NCBI RefSeq assembly: GCF_050016015.1
Contig: NZ_JBNHEQ010000071.1
Coordinates: 1 to 64,000 of the forward strand
From: Trichodesmium sp002260545
Lineage (GTDB): Bacteria > Cyanobacteriota > Cyanobacteriia > Cyanobacteriales > Microcoleaceae
Direction of reading: 5' to 3'
Length of the DNA stretch: 64,000 nt
Of the stretch, positions 48,759 through 59,051 are shown piece by piece; within the stretch, counting starts at the first letter, position 1; each line of letters begins with the position of its first letter. The translations under genes were made by a program, and so were the position numbers. The notes beneath the pieces are model-generated. The model did no database searches, was not told where the DNA came from, and saw only the letters and a list, made by a program, of their open reading frames with translations.

Positions 48759-49556
48759 TTAACTTGGCTGCCGAAACTCATAAATATCCTTAATCACCTG
48801 TACCCAACCATCAGTAAAAGCCTCAAGTATCCGATCGCCTTTTTCCTTAGTCGCCACCTTAGCATCACCAAAAACACCACTACGACTCAACTCTCGCGTC
48901 AACCAAGCAAAAGGCAAATTTCCCTCCATACTCAACATACTATCTTCTGGCAAACCTTGAGGATATTCGCACACCGCCTTATCCATCCTCACCACATCTG
49001 GCAACATGGATAGCATCACGCTAGTTTCAGCATCTCCAGCATGAATACCTAATTCCATTTCCTTCTGCGTCAACAATTCCTCACAAGGATTAGGTACGCG
49101 CCAAGCAAAGAGCGGAAATAGTAAAAAATCCTCATATTTTTGGTGCAAGTCTCGTGCCACAATCTCAATGACTTGAGGTTGCCCACCATGGGCGTTTAAA
49201 AATACCAACTTACGGAACCCAGAGCGATAGATACTTTCTCCTGTTTCTGTCAAAACAGCCATTAAAGTCTGAGCGGTGAGGGTAATGGTGCCAGGAAAAT
49301 GCCAATGTTCGTTAGATTTGCCGTAATATTGGGTAGGCAAAGCATAAGCGGGAGTATTCGGATCGAGTTTGGCAAGTGCTTTACCCGTGACATAAGTGGC
49401 GATCGCTGAATCAACAATTAAGGGTAGATGGGGTCCGTGTTGTTCGATGGAACCTACTGGTTGAATAATTACTACATTTTCTTTATCTGGCATTGTCTCA
49501 ATATCTTGCCAGGTGAGATAGGGAAAAAATCTTTCTGGTGGGATGAAATTGTGCAT
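48759..49556 (-). CDS. Creatininase-family amidohydrolase
   Basis: The product has 265 residues. Metal-binding motifs GSIEQHGPHLPL, D in IVDSAIA, NAHGGQ and the ELGIHAGDAETSVML helix are intact. The family includes creatinine amidohydrolase and enzymes acting on formamide-type intermediates (e.g. ArfB, MftE-like). Cyanobacterial members near no pathway genes are unassigned. It is cytoplasmic, with no signal. A decayed kinase fragment ends just upstream of its start. Confidence 0.9.
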   Translation of the reverse strand: MHNFIPPERFFPYLTWQDIETMPDKENVVIIQPVGSIEQHGPHLPLIVDSAIATYVTGKALAKLDPNTPAYALPTQYYGKSNEHWHFPGTITLTAQTLMAVLTETGESIYRSGFRKLVFLNAHGGQPQVIEIVARDLHQKYEDFLLFPLFAWRVPNPCEELLTQKEMELGIHAGDAETSVMLSMLPDVVRMDKAVCEYPQGLPEDSMLSMEGNLPFAWLTRELSRSGVFGDAKVATKEKGDRILEAFTDGWVQVIKDIYEFRQPS

Positions 49557-49571
49557 CTTTTTAATCCTATA

Positions 49572-49886
49572 TCGTGTATCGTGCCGTTCTATATATTCTT
49601 GTACTAAGTAAAATTCTATTCCTTCTTAGAAGTGAGCAAATAATTTTGGTATTTGGTCTGAGTCTTTGCCTAATTTGTATAGGGTTTCTGCTTCTCTCTC
49701 AAACAATTTTTGATCGACAGGCAAAACTCCTGGGTCTGAACTTTTTGGTGATAGATGTTTAACTACCCATTGAGGATTTCCTGGTATATCTAAATCTTCA
49801 GCTAAGTAGGTATCTCCAAAACCTCCACTTCCGAGTCAGTCAATAATTTTGTAGTGGTTTCTCAGGATTTTTCCAGACTGTATGAT
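49572..49886 (-). pseudogene. N-terminal fragment of a Ser/Thr protein kinase with two in-frame stops
   Basis: Conceptual translation gives IQSGKILRNHYKIID, TGA (49836-49838), LGSGGFGDTYLAEDLDIPGN, QWVVKHLSPKS, KLFEREAETLYKLG, IPKLFAHF, TAA (49626-49628), EGIEFYLVQEYIE. This is the first 100 residues of a Hanks-type kinase of the cyanobacterial type, in one frame with two stops and then truncation before the HRD motif. No start codon remains. Confidence 0.82.
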
Positions 49887-51665
49887 TTTTTCTGTTTTCA
49901 GTTATCAGACTTCCTCCCACCATACTGGCTAGCTGGAAAATCAGGTTTTTTGGCCAAATTTATTTGAGTATATATGAGCAAACTTTTCCCATTATCCTTA
50001 ATAATACCATGTAGAATTTTTTTGTCAATCCCCTTTCTCACTTATAGCAATCAGGAATTCAAATGTGAGAATTTTACTGCGCTCTAAAAATCTCAAATAT
50101 GGTGGTTATAATCTTCATAAGATACAGTTTTTTCCTTCTTCTCTGTTGCCTGTTGCCTAAAAGTTTACTGAAAAATTAAGGTATAAAGCCTCTCGGTTCA
50201 TAGAGAAAAAAGTGGTCGTTTGCGAAGCAGTCCGTCAGGATGAGATGGTGTTTCGGCTGCTCGCTGACATGAAAAGCGGAGCATTCCCTATACGAAAAAG
50301 CGGAGCGGTTCTGCAAGAGCGGGGAACCAGCTCTCTTCAGAGCCACTCCGTTAACACCATATCCAATCGACCAAGAAGAAGAAAAACAATTCCTTTTAGG
50401 CAATCCTCTTCTTGATAGAACCCATTTGAGATCTATTGAAAAAGAGAGGGGAAAGATTAGGAAGTAGTGGGAGCATCCTGCTCCCGTGCCATAGGAGTAT
50501 TTTTTAACCTTTTTTTTAGCAATAATCTTTAATTTTTATTTTACAAATTAGCTAAAACTTATATTCGTCAAGCTGTTCATATTTTCCTGATTTTTTTTTG
50601 TACCTATAGATACCAAAAATAGTCATAATAATTATCTATTAATTATCAACAGTAGTTTTAATTGTATAGGAGTTTGCTTGGTCTCAGACTGTATATTTCC
50701 CCTTTAGGAATAAGTAAAATCTATTTGTATTGTGATTAACTAAAGATTACTGTCTACCTATCATTTATTACTGATAGTAAATTTTTCTGCATTGTAAATT
50801 AGCAGTAAATTCTAGAAAAATACCGATAGAAACTCCCTCAGATTTTAAGCATTCAGCCGTCAGCTATCAGCTATCAGCTATTGCTTTTAGTGAGCTATCA
50901 AAGCTTTATTAATTGAGCAAGAAAGATTTTTACTACAAAAGTCAGTTCCAAAGTCTATATTCATTTAAACCCTGTCCTTAACCACAGAGTCTTATTGCTG
51001 ATAGCTGACTGCTAATAGCTGAATGCTTACCTCAGATTTAATTTGTATTTATTCCTGAATCTTTGCTTAATTGATTGGTAAAGAATAAATAAACACTACT
51101 TAATTTAATTCTATTGTCGAGCTTAATTTAAAAAATTATACTCGAAATTTGACCATAAAATAAGGTCTCAAGCCTCCCCTTGAAAGGGGATAAAAAAAGA
51201 AAATTCAGTATTTCAAGCCTCCCTATTCCATTGAGGTACTTATAACTGATAACTGAAATGACATAGTAGTTAATATCGATATGGTAAAAATATGGTTGCT
51301 TGACATAAAACATTTAATATGTTAATAGAAAATATTTAATGATTTGCGTTTTCTATATTTTCATCCATACTGGCCTCATAAAAATTATAGTATCTTCCTC
51401 AAAGAGAGCAAATAAATTACTGTTTGAGATTATATCCATAAGTCTAATGAATTAGGCTGAAAATGCAGGAAGTTAAGTTAAAATAGATAATTGCAATTAA
51501 TTAATTATAGGCAGATGTGGATGTATAATCCATTATTTACCAATAGAGTTTGATCGGATAAAAGTTCGGTGAAACTACACAACTAACTATAAATTAAAGC
51601 GATTATGAATCAATTTATTGAAAACAATTAGTTGTGAATTTAATTTAATTATAAAGTGAGGAGTA
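49887..51665. other. Long intergenic region with repeats
   Basis: It contains a dispersed repeat with an internal GC-rich patch (about 50163-50415), a MITE with a perfect duplication (50846-51029), and an inverted GGAGGCTTGAAATACTG/CCCTTGAAAGGGG repeat (about 51165-51260). The open frames at 50176-50415 and 51128-51313 lie inside these repeats and are not genes. The final 150 bases hold the leader of the next gene, with GTGAGGAG just before its ATG. Confidence 0.7.
50846..51029. mobile_element. MITE, TAAGCATTCAGC family, with perfect 10-bp target duplication
   Basis: Ends TAAGCATTCAGC (50846-50857) and GCTGAATGCTTA (51018-51029). CCTCAGATTT is repeated exactly at 50836-50845 and 51030-51039. 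GCTATCA-type short repeats lie inside. No ORF. Confidence 0.9.
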
Positions 51666-54600
51666 ATGAGTAAAAAAAAGGATTTATATACAGGAATTTT
51701 ACCAAGGTTGGCGGGTACATTACTAAGTTTGATGGTACTGTTACCAAGCCCTAGTAGAGCTAATACTTTACTAGGGATAATTCGAGACCCCCAAAAGACA
51801 GATGAATGGAATCAAATTATTACAAGAATACGCAGTTTAGGTATTAGTTATGAACCTATTAATTTAAGACAAATAAATACATTAGCTGATCTATCTGGAG
51901 TTAAAGTTATCTTTTTACCAAACATTGAAACTTTAACTCAAACTCAAGTACAAATTATTGAAGAGTGGGTCAAGCAGGGAGGAAAATTAATAGCTACTGG
52001 TCAAATAGGTAAAAAATCTCAGCCAGGGGTAAGGCAACAATTGCGATCGCTTCTTGGTTCTTATTGGGCTTTTCCCTTAAGTCAACCTACTACACCAGAG
52101 CCTAAATATCGTTGTTTAGATATTGCCTGCAAAGAATCTACAAGTTGGGCACCAAAAGTAAACGGCCAAGGTAAAGTCGAAGGTGGAATATTAATTCCGG
52201 CAGGGTTAAACAGCACAACGGCGGCGACTTGGCAGGGAAGTTCTGGTTCTTCGGCGGTAGTTATTACTCCCCAAGCTACTTATTTAGGTTGGCACTGGGG
52301 AAATAGTGAATCTGCTACTTTAGATAGTGTTTGGTTGCGAGCTACTTTGAATCGCTATCAAAGTCAACCACAATTTAGTGCCAGAAATAATAATCCTTTT
52401 CCTTCAGGGAATAATACACAGACTTTACCTACGACGAATAATTCTAATCCTCTTAAAATTAGACCTCGTACTTCTCCTTCACCAAGACCAAATAATGAAA
52501 ATCCTAATATAGTTAGGGTTCAACCTCAAACTACATCTGTAAATACTGCTGAAAATTCCAGCACAAATCAACCTACTACTATAACTCCCAACTCGACTCC
52601 AGATACAAATAATATTTGGCTCAGAACTCAGCAGCAAAGGATAAATACTCAACAACAATCTGGAAGTCCTAGTCAACAAAATGAAAATTCTAATATAGTT
52701 AGGGTTCAACCTAGAACTACATCTGTAAATACTGCTGAAAATTCCAGCACAAATCAACCTACTACTATAACTCCCAACTCGACTCCAGATACAAATAATA
52801 TTTGGCTCAGAACTCAGCAGCAAAGGATAAATGCTCAAAAACCTGAAACTCCTGGTCAACTAACAGAAACAAACTTAAGTCAAAATAATAATTCAGTTTC
52901 GGAGGCAACAACAACTTCCCAAAGTAACAATGTTTGGCAAAGATTTCGACAACAGAGAGACCAGCAAAATCAGCAGCTTGAAACTGTAGAAGAAAATACC
53001 CCGGTTAGTTCCACTGGTAATCCGACTCTAGAAACAAATAATAATAGAGGAGGAATTCTTTGGAACAGTTTCCAACAACAGAGAAATGAACAAAGGCAAA
53101 AAACTGACACTGTTAGTAACAACAACTTCCCTGTTAATTCTCCTGACAACTCTACTCCAGAAACGACCAATAACAGAGAGAATATTTGGAACAGATCCCA
53201 ACAACAAACAACTACATCATCCTCTCGCCCTAACCCCTTAAGTGCCTTTCTCAGACGAGGAGTGCAAGTACCAAACTCCCAAAGAGACCGTTCATCAGAA
53301 TCAGCAGCTCCTGGTTTAGACATTAGGCGAGGAAACCATCCTATTAGCAGAGCTGAAGCTTATGCAATGTTAAAGGAATTAAATAATCTCCTCGGTAGGT
53401 TTGAAAGTGCTTTGGTAGCAGCGCAGTCAGCAGATGTAGAAGTAAATTTAGCAGCAGATGATAGTAGCTTGGTCGCTGCCAATACTAATAACACTACATT
53501 TATTGCTCAAAGAAATCGAAAAATTAGCAATGCTCAACAAGTAATAACTAGAGCGCGTCAGGTAATTCAAAATTTTCCCCAACAGGTGGCAGCCAAACAA
53601 TATGCTACTGCGAGAAATCAATGGCTGCAAACAAGACAAATGTTATGGCAAAACTACCCCACTGATGGAGAAAGAGCGGGGGCTGAGATTCGAGCTGTTT
53701 GGTTAGACCGGGGAACAATTGTGAGGGCGAGGTCTGAACGAGGTTTAGCAGGAGTGTTTGATCGACTTGCTGCTGCGGGTATTAATACTGTTTTCTTTGA
53801 AACTCTTAATGCTGGTTATCCCATTTACCCCAGTAATGTTGCTCCCAGACAAAATCCTTTAACAATTTCTTGGGACCCTCTGAAAGCAGCAGTCAAGTTA
53901 GCCCGTGAAAGGAATATGGAAATACACGCTTGGATGTGGACTTTCGCGGTAGGAAACCGAGCGCATAATCGCGCTCTTGGTCAAGCAGATAGTTATTTGG
54001 GTCCGGTAATTTCGGCTCATCCTAGTTGGGTGATGACTGATAATAAGGGGCGTAAAAGACATCCTGCTGATGGTAAGGTTTATATGGACCCGGCTAATCC
54101 TTACGTTCGGCAATATTTGCTCAAGATAATTGATGAAATTGCTACTCGGTATGATGTTGATGGGATTCAGCTTGACTATATTCGCTATCCGTTTCAAAAT
54201 CCTAGTCGAAATTTTTCTTATGGTTATAGTACGACAGCTCGGAATCAGTTTCGGCAGTTGTATGGGATAGATCCGATGAAGATTTCATCACGCGATCGGC
54301 AAAAATTATGGAAGTGGACTGAGTTTAAGATTAATCAGGTTAATAGTTTTGTTGCTGATACTTCTAGATTTCTCAAACGGAAATATCCAAATCTGATTCT
54401 TTCGGCAGCAGTATTTCCTTTTCCCCGCCATGAACGCTTTGATAAAATTCAGCAAGACTGGGAAACTTGGGTTCTCAATGAGGAGATCGATCTACTGACT
54501 CCCATGACTTATGCTTTAGATACGAGTCGCTTTCAGCAAATTACCCAACCTCTGACAGACACACGAGTATTAGGTAGCACTTTAATAACGCCAGCGGTTA

Positions 54601-55172
54601 AGCTTTTGAATCTTCCTGAGATTGTAGCAGTTGACCAGATTCAAGCAGCACGAGATTTACCTACAGGGGGTTATATTATTTTTGCTGCGGAAAGAATTAG
54701 TGGTGGGTTCCATGGATTTTTGACTCGCACTCAAGGTGCGCCAGAAATGGCTAACAACAGAAGAGCTTCTTTAAATGCTTTTAGTAAACCTTCTCATGTT
54801 GTGGAGGGAATAATTCCTTATCGTCAACCATTTGCAGCAGCAGCAGATCGTTTTCAAGCTTTGAAAAAAGAATGGAGTTTTTTGTTAGGAAATGAGCAAC
54901 TTTCTCTGGGGGAATCTCAACTTGAGAGTTGGCGTAAGGAAGCAGACGAATTGGCATTAGCTTTGGAAAAATTAGCGGATAATCCTGATAATAGTAATTT
55001 GAATAATGCTAAAAGAAATCTCAGGAAATTTCAGTTAAAGTTTAGAACTTCTATGAGTGTTCATGCTAAGGAAAATCCTTATCAAGTTCAGACTTGGAAA
55101 AATCGTTTGACTTCTTTGGAAATGTTGTTAAATTATGGTGAGCGGGTGCGGTTAAATAGTAAGAGGTGGTAG
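51666..55172 (+). CDS. Exported GHL10-type (DUF187) family 10 glycosyl hydrolase-like protein with Q/N-rich linker
   Basis: The product has 1168 residues. A signal peptide (LAGTLLSLMVLLPSPSRA) is followed by a GATase-like domain (about 35-230, LLGIIRDPQKTDEWNQII, VKVIFLPNIETLT). Residues about 240-560 are a Gln/Asn/Ser/Thr-rich linker with a perfect 62-residue duplication and degenerate NNIW-R-QQQR units. Residues about 670-1030 are the GHL10 barrel (EIRAVWLDRGTI, TVFFETLNAGYPIYPS, WMWTFAVG, IQLDYIRYPFQ). A helical C-terminus follows. Such proteins act on extracellular or periplasmic glycans; substrate unknown. GGAG precedes ATG at seven bases. Repeat-driven length variation is likely. Confidence 0.92.
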   Translation: MSKKKDLYTGILPRLAGTLLSLMVLLPSPSRANTLLGIIRDPQKTDEWNQIITRIRSLGISYEPINLRQINTLADLSGVKVIFLPNIETLTQTQVQIIEEWVKQGGKLIATGQIGKKSQPGVRQQLRSLLGSYWAFPLSQPTTPEPKYRCLDIACKESTSWAPKVNGQGKVEGGILIPAGLNSTTAATWQGSSGSSAVVITPQATYLGWHWGNSESATLDSVWLRATLNRYQSQPQFSARNNNPFPSGNNTQTLPTTNNSNPLKIRPRTSPSPRPNNENPNIVRVQPQTTSVNTAENSSTNQPTTITPNSTPDTNNIWLRTQQQRINTQQQSGSPSQQNENSNIVRVQPRTTSVNTAENSSTNQPTTITPNSTPDTNNIWLRTQQQRINAQKPETPGQLTETNLSQNNNSVSEATTTSQSNNVWQRFRQQRDQQNQQLETVEENTPVSSTGNPTLETNNNRGGILWNSFQQQRNEQRQKTDTVSNNNFPVNSPDNSTPETTNNRENIWNRSQQQTTTSSSRPNPLSAFLRRGVQVPNSQRDRSSESAAPGLDIRRGNHPISRAEAYAMLKELNNLLGRFESALVAAQSADVEVNLAADDSSLVAANTNNTTFIAQRNRKISNAQQVITRARQVIQNFPQQVAAKQYATARNQWLQTRQMLWQNYPTDGERAGAEIRAVWLDRGTIVRARSERGLAGVFDRLAAAGINTVFFETLNAGYPIYPSNVAPRQNPLTISWDPLKAAVKLARERNMEIHAWMWTFAVGNRAHNRALGQADSYLGPVISAHPSWVMTDNKGRKRHPADGKVYMDPANPYVRQYLLKIIDEIATRYDVDGIQLDYIRYPFQNPSRNFSYGYSTTARNQFRQLYGIDPMKISSRDRQKLWKWTEFKINQVNSFVADTSRFLKRKYPNLILSAAVFPFPRHERFDKIQQDWETWVLNEEIDLLTPMTYALDTSRFQQITQPLTDTRVLGSTLITPAVKLLNLPEIVAVDQIQAARDLPTGGYIIFAAERISGGFHGFLTRTQGAPEMANNRRASLNAFSKPSHVVEGIIPYRQPFAAAADRFQALKKEWSFLLGNEQLSLGESQLESWRKEADELALALEKLADNPDNSNLNNAKRNLRKFQLKFRTSMSVHAKENPYQVQTWKNRLTSLEMLLNYGERVRLNSKRW
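52497..52870 (+). repeat. 186-bp in-frame tandem duplication in the GHL10 gene
   Basis: GAAAAT(C/T)CTAATATAGTTAG starts at 52497 and 52683, exactly 186 bp (62 codons) apart. The copies are nearly identical over the whole unit, so the duplication is recent. Confidence 0.95.
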
Positions 55173-55223
55173 GTTTTATAGCAGTTTGATAAATTTTTGC
55201 GGCTTTTGTTGCATGAAAGGATA

Positions 55224-55355
55224 TATAGCAATCCTCCGCATATTCGTGTCAAAAATATTACTGTTTTTTAGGCAACAGGCAACAGGCAACAGGTGGTAGT
55301 TTAAGTTTTTTTATTCACTTTTTGATTACCTGCGACCTATGCGCGGATTACTATA
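55224..55355. mobile_element. MITE-like element, TATAGCAATCC family, copy D
   Basis: 132 bp, ends TATAGCAATCC and GGATTACTATA, with GGCAACA repeats inside. It is inverted relative to copies A and C, since CTTTTTGATTACCTGCGACC lies at the right. Confidence 0.7.
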
Positions 55356-55473
55356 GATTTTATATTGAATACGAATTTAAAAATTCATGGTATTCAAATC
55401 ATTAGAAATGGGAATTATAGAGAAGGTAGTCCGAAGAATTATCCCTTGATTTTTCTGCCATAGTGAGCCTTTA

Positions 55474-55631
55474 ATATCATGTCCGTTGGTATCGGAGCGT
55501 GTAAAAGTTAGGGAACAATATACCATTAGTAAGGTTTTTCCTTCTCTTACAACTTCTTCCTTCTCTCCTAGATAATATGAGCCTTCTTCCTTACCTTCTC
55601 TATACAATACCGATGCTACCAGACATGATAT
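55474..55631. mobile_element. MITE, ATATCATGTCC family, copy 4
   Basis: 158 bp, ends ATATCATGTCCGTTGGTATC and GATGCTACCAGACATGATAT, the best-preserved terminal repeats of the family. Confidence 0.87.
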
Positions 55632-55796
55632 AATTCTCAGTTTTTCAGCTTTTGGGTCTAAAAAGCTGGCACTTTTAAAAGATCCAAAAAGCTAAAACAT
55701 TTATCTGTCAATGCTTTTATATTTAAAAAGCGGTCAGCGGTCAGCGGTCAGCAATCAGCAGTAAACGTTTAGGAGGGGATTTAAACCCAGTAGGGG

Positions 55797-55985
55797 CGAT
55801 TCGCGTTTGCGTTAGCGTTAGCGTTAGCGAAGCTCCTCTGCAAGAGGCAGCTCCTCTGCAAGAGGCAGCATTCCGGAGGAAATCGCCCCTGCAAGCTGTT
55901 AACGCAGTTCCTCCGCAGGAGGCTAGCTGTTTGCGTTAGCGCAGCTCCTCTGCAAGAGGCAGCATTCCGTTAGGAAATGCTAAAA
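55797..55985. repeat. Cluster of small palindromic GC-rich repeats
   Basis: CTCCTCTGCAAGAGGCAGC occurs three times, GTTAGCGTTAGCG microrepeats once, and CCTCCGCAGGAGG and GCATTCCG(G/T)(A/T)(G/A)GGAAA(T) units alternate. The same words occur at about 23234, 35625-35665, 56110, 61705-61850 and inside the IS5 transposase, so they spread as small modules. Confidence 0.8.
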
Positions 55986-56480
55986 GCTAATAGCTAGTTA
56001 ATCAGCAAGCCCTAACTATTGTCCAATAGATGAAGAAAACATCCATTTACTGAAAGTGAGCGTTATAGCTGCCGCTAGGCTCCGCCTTTCATGTCGGCGA
56101 CAGCCGAAACGCGTTTGCGTAGCATTCCGTAGGAAAGCGGAACAGATGTTCTATCCCTTCCTCTGACTGTATATAAACTAAACATAACTATTGTCCAATA
56201 GATGAAGAAAACATCAATTTACCGAAAGTGACCGATATAGCTGCCATTAGGCTTCACTTTTATGTCGCACAGTGAAACGGATGTTCCATTGCTACTTTCA
56301 TACAACAAAGCCAATTTTTGCTACAAATATTTAGGTTACCACTTAGGAGTCAGGAGACAGGATTCGGGAGTCATTTCAGTTATCAGTACCTCAATGGAAT
56401 AGGGAGCATTGACTTAATCAAAGAATAACGATATAATAAGTTATAAAGCATACTATTAGACTAAGTTTGTTCACAAGTCA

Positions 56481-57564
56481 ATGAAATCCATTAGAACCAA
56501 GCTCAAACTTAATAACAAGCAGAAAACTCTGATGGCTCAACACGCAGGCTACAGTAGGTGGTGTTACAACTGGGGTTTAAGCTTGTGGAATGTTGCTTAT
56601 AAAAATGGTTACAAGCCCAATGCCCGTAAGCTAAGAGAGGTTTTTACCAACCATACAAAGCCTTTATACCCTTGGATGAAAAACTTGTCATCTAAAGTTT
56701 ACCAATATGCTTTCATAAATTTAGGTGAAGCATTCATGCATGTTCTTTAAAGGATTAGGAAAACACCCAAAGTTTAAAAAGAAGGGTAAACATGATTCAT
56801 TCACAATAGATAATTGTGGAAAACCAATAGAATTAAATGGATGGAATCATAAATTACCTTTTATCGGTATTGTTAAGACTTATGAACCCATTGAGGCGAC
56901 CACAAAAAAAATCACCATTAGTAGACTTGCAGGTGATTGGTATCTTAGCTGTAGCTATGAATTTAATGCAACAACTACACCCAAAAAAACTGATCTTATA
57001 GGAGTAGATTTAGGAGTAAAAACATTAGCTACTTTGAGTGATGGGAAAATATTTGAGAGCGTGAAATCGTATCGGAGATTTGAAGCTAAATTATCAAGAG
57101 AGCAATATCTACATCGTCATAAAAAGATTGGCTCTGCTAATTGGAGGGCAGCACAACTGAAGATAGCCAGCTTGCATAGAAAAGTAGCTAACATCCGCAA
57201 AGACGCACTTCATAAATTGACAACATACTTAGCCAAAAACCACGGCATTGTGTCAATTGAAGATTTGAATGTCAGGGGAATGTTGCGCAATCATAAGCTA
57301 GCAAAATCAGATAGCAGATAGTGATTTTATGAGTTCAGGCGACAGCTAGAATATAAGTGCCAATGGTACGGTTCAGAGTTAGTAGTAGTTGATAGGTTTT
57401 TCCCATCGTCAAAGACTTGCTCAAACTGTGGTCACGTTCAAGATATGCCATTAAATCTGAGAACTTATGATTGCCCAGAGTGTGGATTGTCAATAGATAG
57501 AGATTTAAACGCCAGTATAAATTTGAGAGATGCGGTCGGCTTGACCGTGAATGCTTGTGGATGA
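56481..57564 (+). pseudogene. tnpB: Broken tnpB gene (IS200/IS605 or IS607 type) with intact zinc ribbon
   Basis: The pieces read as one TnpB protein of about 360 residues: SIRTKLKLNNKQKTLM and HAGYSRWCYNWGL; IGVDLGVKTLATL (first RuvC Asp); SIEDLNVRGM (Glu); then CSNCGH...CPECG zinc ribbon and DRDLNASINL. A duplicated CATG near 56737-56744 causes a first frameshift. Near 57312-57335 a one-base gain and a one-base loss cancel each other but create TAG TGA. The right end with GTTGAAGCAGGAAG (about 57583) would carry the guide-RNA scaffold. It differs from the tnpB at 9218-10621, which is intact but lacks the zinc ribbon. Confidence 0.9.
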
Positions 57565-57783
57565 GTAACCGCCGACGGCCTCAGTTGAAGCAGGAAGTAA
57601 ACATCAAATTGTTACGCTATGTGACGCTTTGTATCGGTTTTATAGAGCAGGCTTGAAATATATATGTATGGCGAATATTTTTAAAGGGGAGGCTTGAGAC
57701 CTTATTTTTTAGTCAGAAATATTTAGTTTAAATATCATTTATTGGCTGAAATTTCCCTTTGATTAAAAAGGTAAATCTGATTA

Positions 57784-57909
57784 ATATCATGTCCGGTACC
57801 ATCGGAGGGTATATAAAATTAAGATAACAATGGAAAAAACCTTCTGCCTTCTGCTTTCCTCAAATATTCCTAGGGGCGTTAATTCTACCGATACTACCAG
57901 ATTTGATAT
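57784..57909. mobile_element. MITE, ATATCATGTCC family, copy 5 (diverged)
   Basis: 126 bp, ends ATATCATGTCCGGTACCATC and GATACTACCAGATTTGATAT; more mismatches than the other copies. Confidence 0.75.
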
Positions 57910-57912
57910 AAC

Positions 57913-58014
57913 CAGGACTTACGCAGACGAACCCAGAAACCTGGTTTCTCGTAGATGTTTATTGTCAGAAACAATGATTTACCGTAGAAACCGGGTTTCT
58001 TTGCCTAAGTCCTA
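57913..58014. mobile_element. MITE, CAGGACTTACGCA family, second copy
   Basis: Ends CAGGACTTACGCA and GCCTAAGTCCTA; ATAAC flanks both sides (57908-57912 and 58015-58019). An inner inverted pair AGAAACCTGG / CCGGGTTTCT adds a second stem. It lies three bases from the neighbouring MITE. Confidence 0.75.
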
Positions 58015-58301
58015 ATAACATTATTTTTTTAATTGGTATTATATTAATTTTCAAACAAAATTTTTACTACATTTTCTGAAAAAATACCTGATACCAAGGG
58101 TGATAAATTTTTTCTACAAATAGTGGAGATTAATTATAACTGCTTGTTTTTTGTATAAAGTTCTTATATCAAGTCTCATTAATTAGCCATAATAAAAAGG
58201 TTCTTCTCTCTCAGCGAGAATATTTTTTAAATTTTCCCCTGCTCCCTGCTCCCTGCTCCCTAAATTTTTTATTGTGTTTATTCCAAGAGACATCAACCTA
58301 G

Positions 58302-58416
58302 TCCCACTATTGTAAAAATTCTTATTTACTTAAGTAAAATTTTCCTGAAAAGCTGGATTTTTCGTTTTTATCTTTAACAATATTTGGGCTTTTTAGCAGA
58401 AATATTATTAGTGGGA
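58302..58416. mobile_element. Inverted-repeat element, TCCCACTATT family
   Basis: 115 bp, ends TCCCACTAT and ATTAGTGGGA; relative of 17965-18038. No ORF. Confidence 0.6.
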
Positions 58417-59051
58417 TAGGTTCATAATATTAATCTGATTGAGGGATAAAATTTACCATTTTTCTTCCTTCTTTCTTAGACAAAATATTTGTAACATTAT
58501 TTTTGCTAACTTGTCTTATACCATGTCTAGTTAAATAGATATTTCCATAAATTACATAAACCTTATTCTGAAACTCTTGTCGGGAATTTCCATGGAAATT
58601 CCCTACATTCTTTTTTGCCTAATTGAGCAAAATCTAAAAATTTAATAATACTAACAAATTTAAGACAATTATCAATTACAATTATCTATGAACTTTTTAT
58701 TCTCAAGTAGTCAAGCAAAATTAATTGTATATTTAATGCTTAGGTTAAGTAGGTAGACATTATTTTGATATCTACTGCTCCAGTATACAAGTATTTTTTT
58801 GCCTATTTCCTATTTCCTGTTCTTTGGCAAATATTAAATTCATTTTACCGAATTATTAATTATTAATAATTAAATAATTCGCGCCTTGAAGCCTCCCCTT
58901 GGATAGGGGAAAAAAGTGCTAGGATATTTCCTCATCTTCAATTCCGTAACGGTTTTAATCAGAGGTAATTATCAATTATCAATTATCAATTATCAATTAT
59001 TGAAACAGGTATCTATAAATCAATTTTTGAGATTAATGCGAGAAATAAACA

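Larger units (their letters stand above)
55173..56480. other. Repeat-dominated intergenic region
   Basis: It holds a TATAGCAATCC element (55224-55355), an ATATCATGTCC MITE (55474-55631), GCGGTCA repeats (about 55729-55750), a cluster of small GC-rich palindromes (55797-55985), and a duplicated unit (CTATTGTCCAATAGATGAAG at about 56014 and 56188). The left end of the decayed tnpB element may start near 56400. Confidence 0.7.
57565..59051. other. Intergenic region with several inverted-repeat elements
   Basis: It holds three small elements (57784-57909, 57913-58014, 58302-58416), CCCTGCT repeats (about 58240) and a palindromic AT-rich dispersed repeat (58846-58992). The start codon of the next gene (59052) has no strong Shine-Dalgarno. 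No gene is seen. Confidence 0.7.

Noticed and set aside
52479..53323. Antisense ORFs in the Q/N-rich part of the GHL10 gene
   Set aside because: They are shadows of the low-complexity repeat coding sequence on the plus strand.
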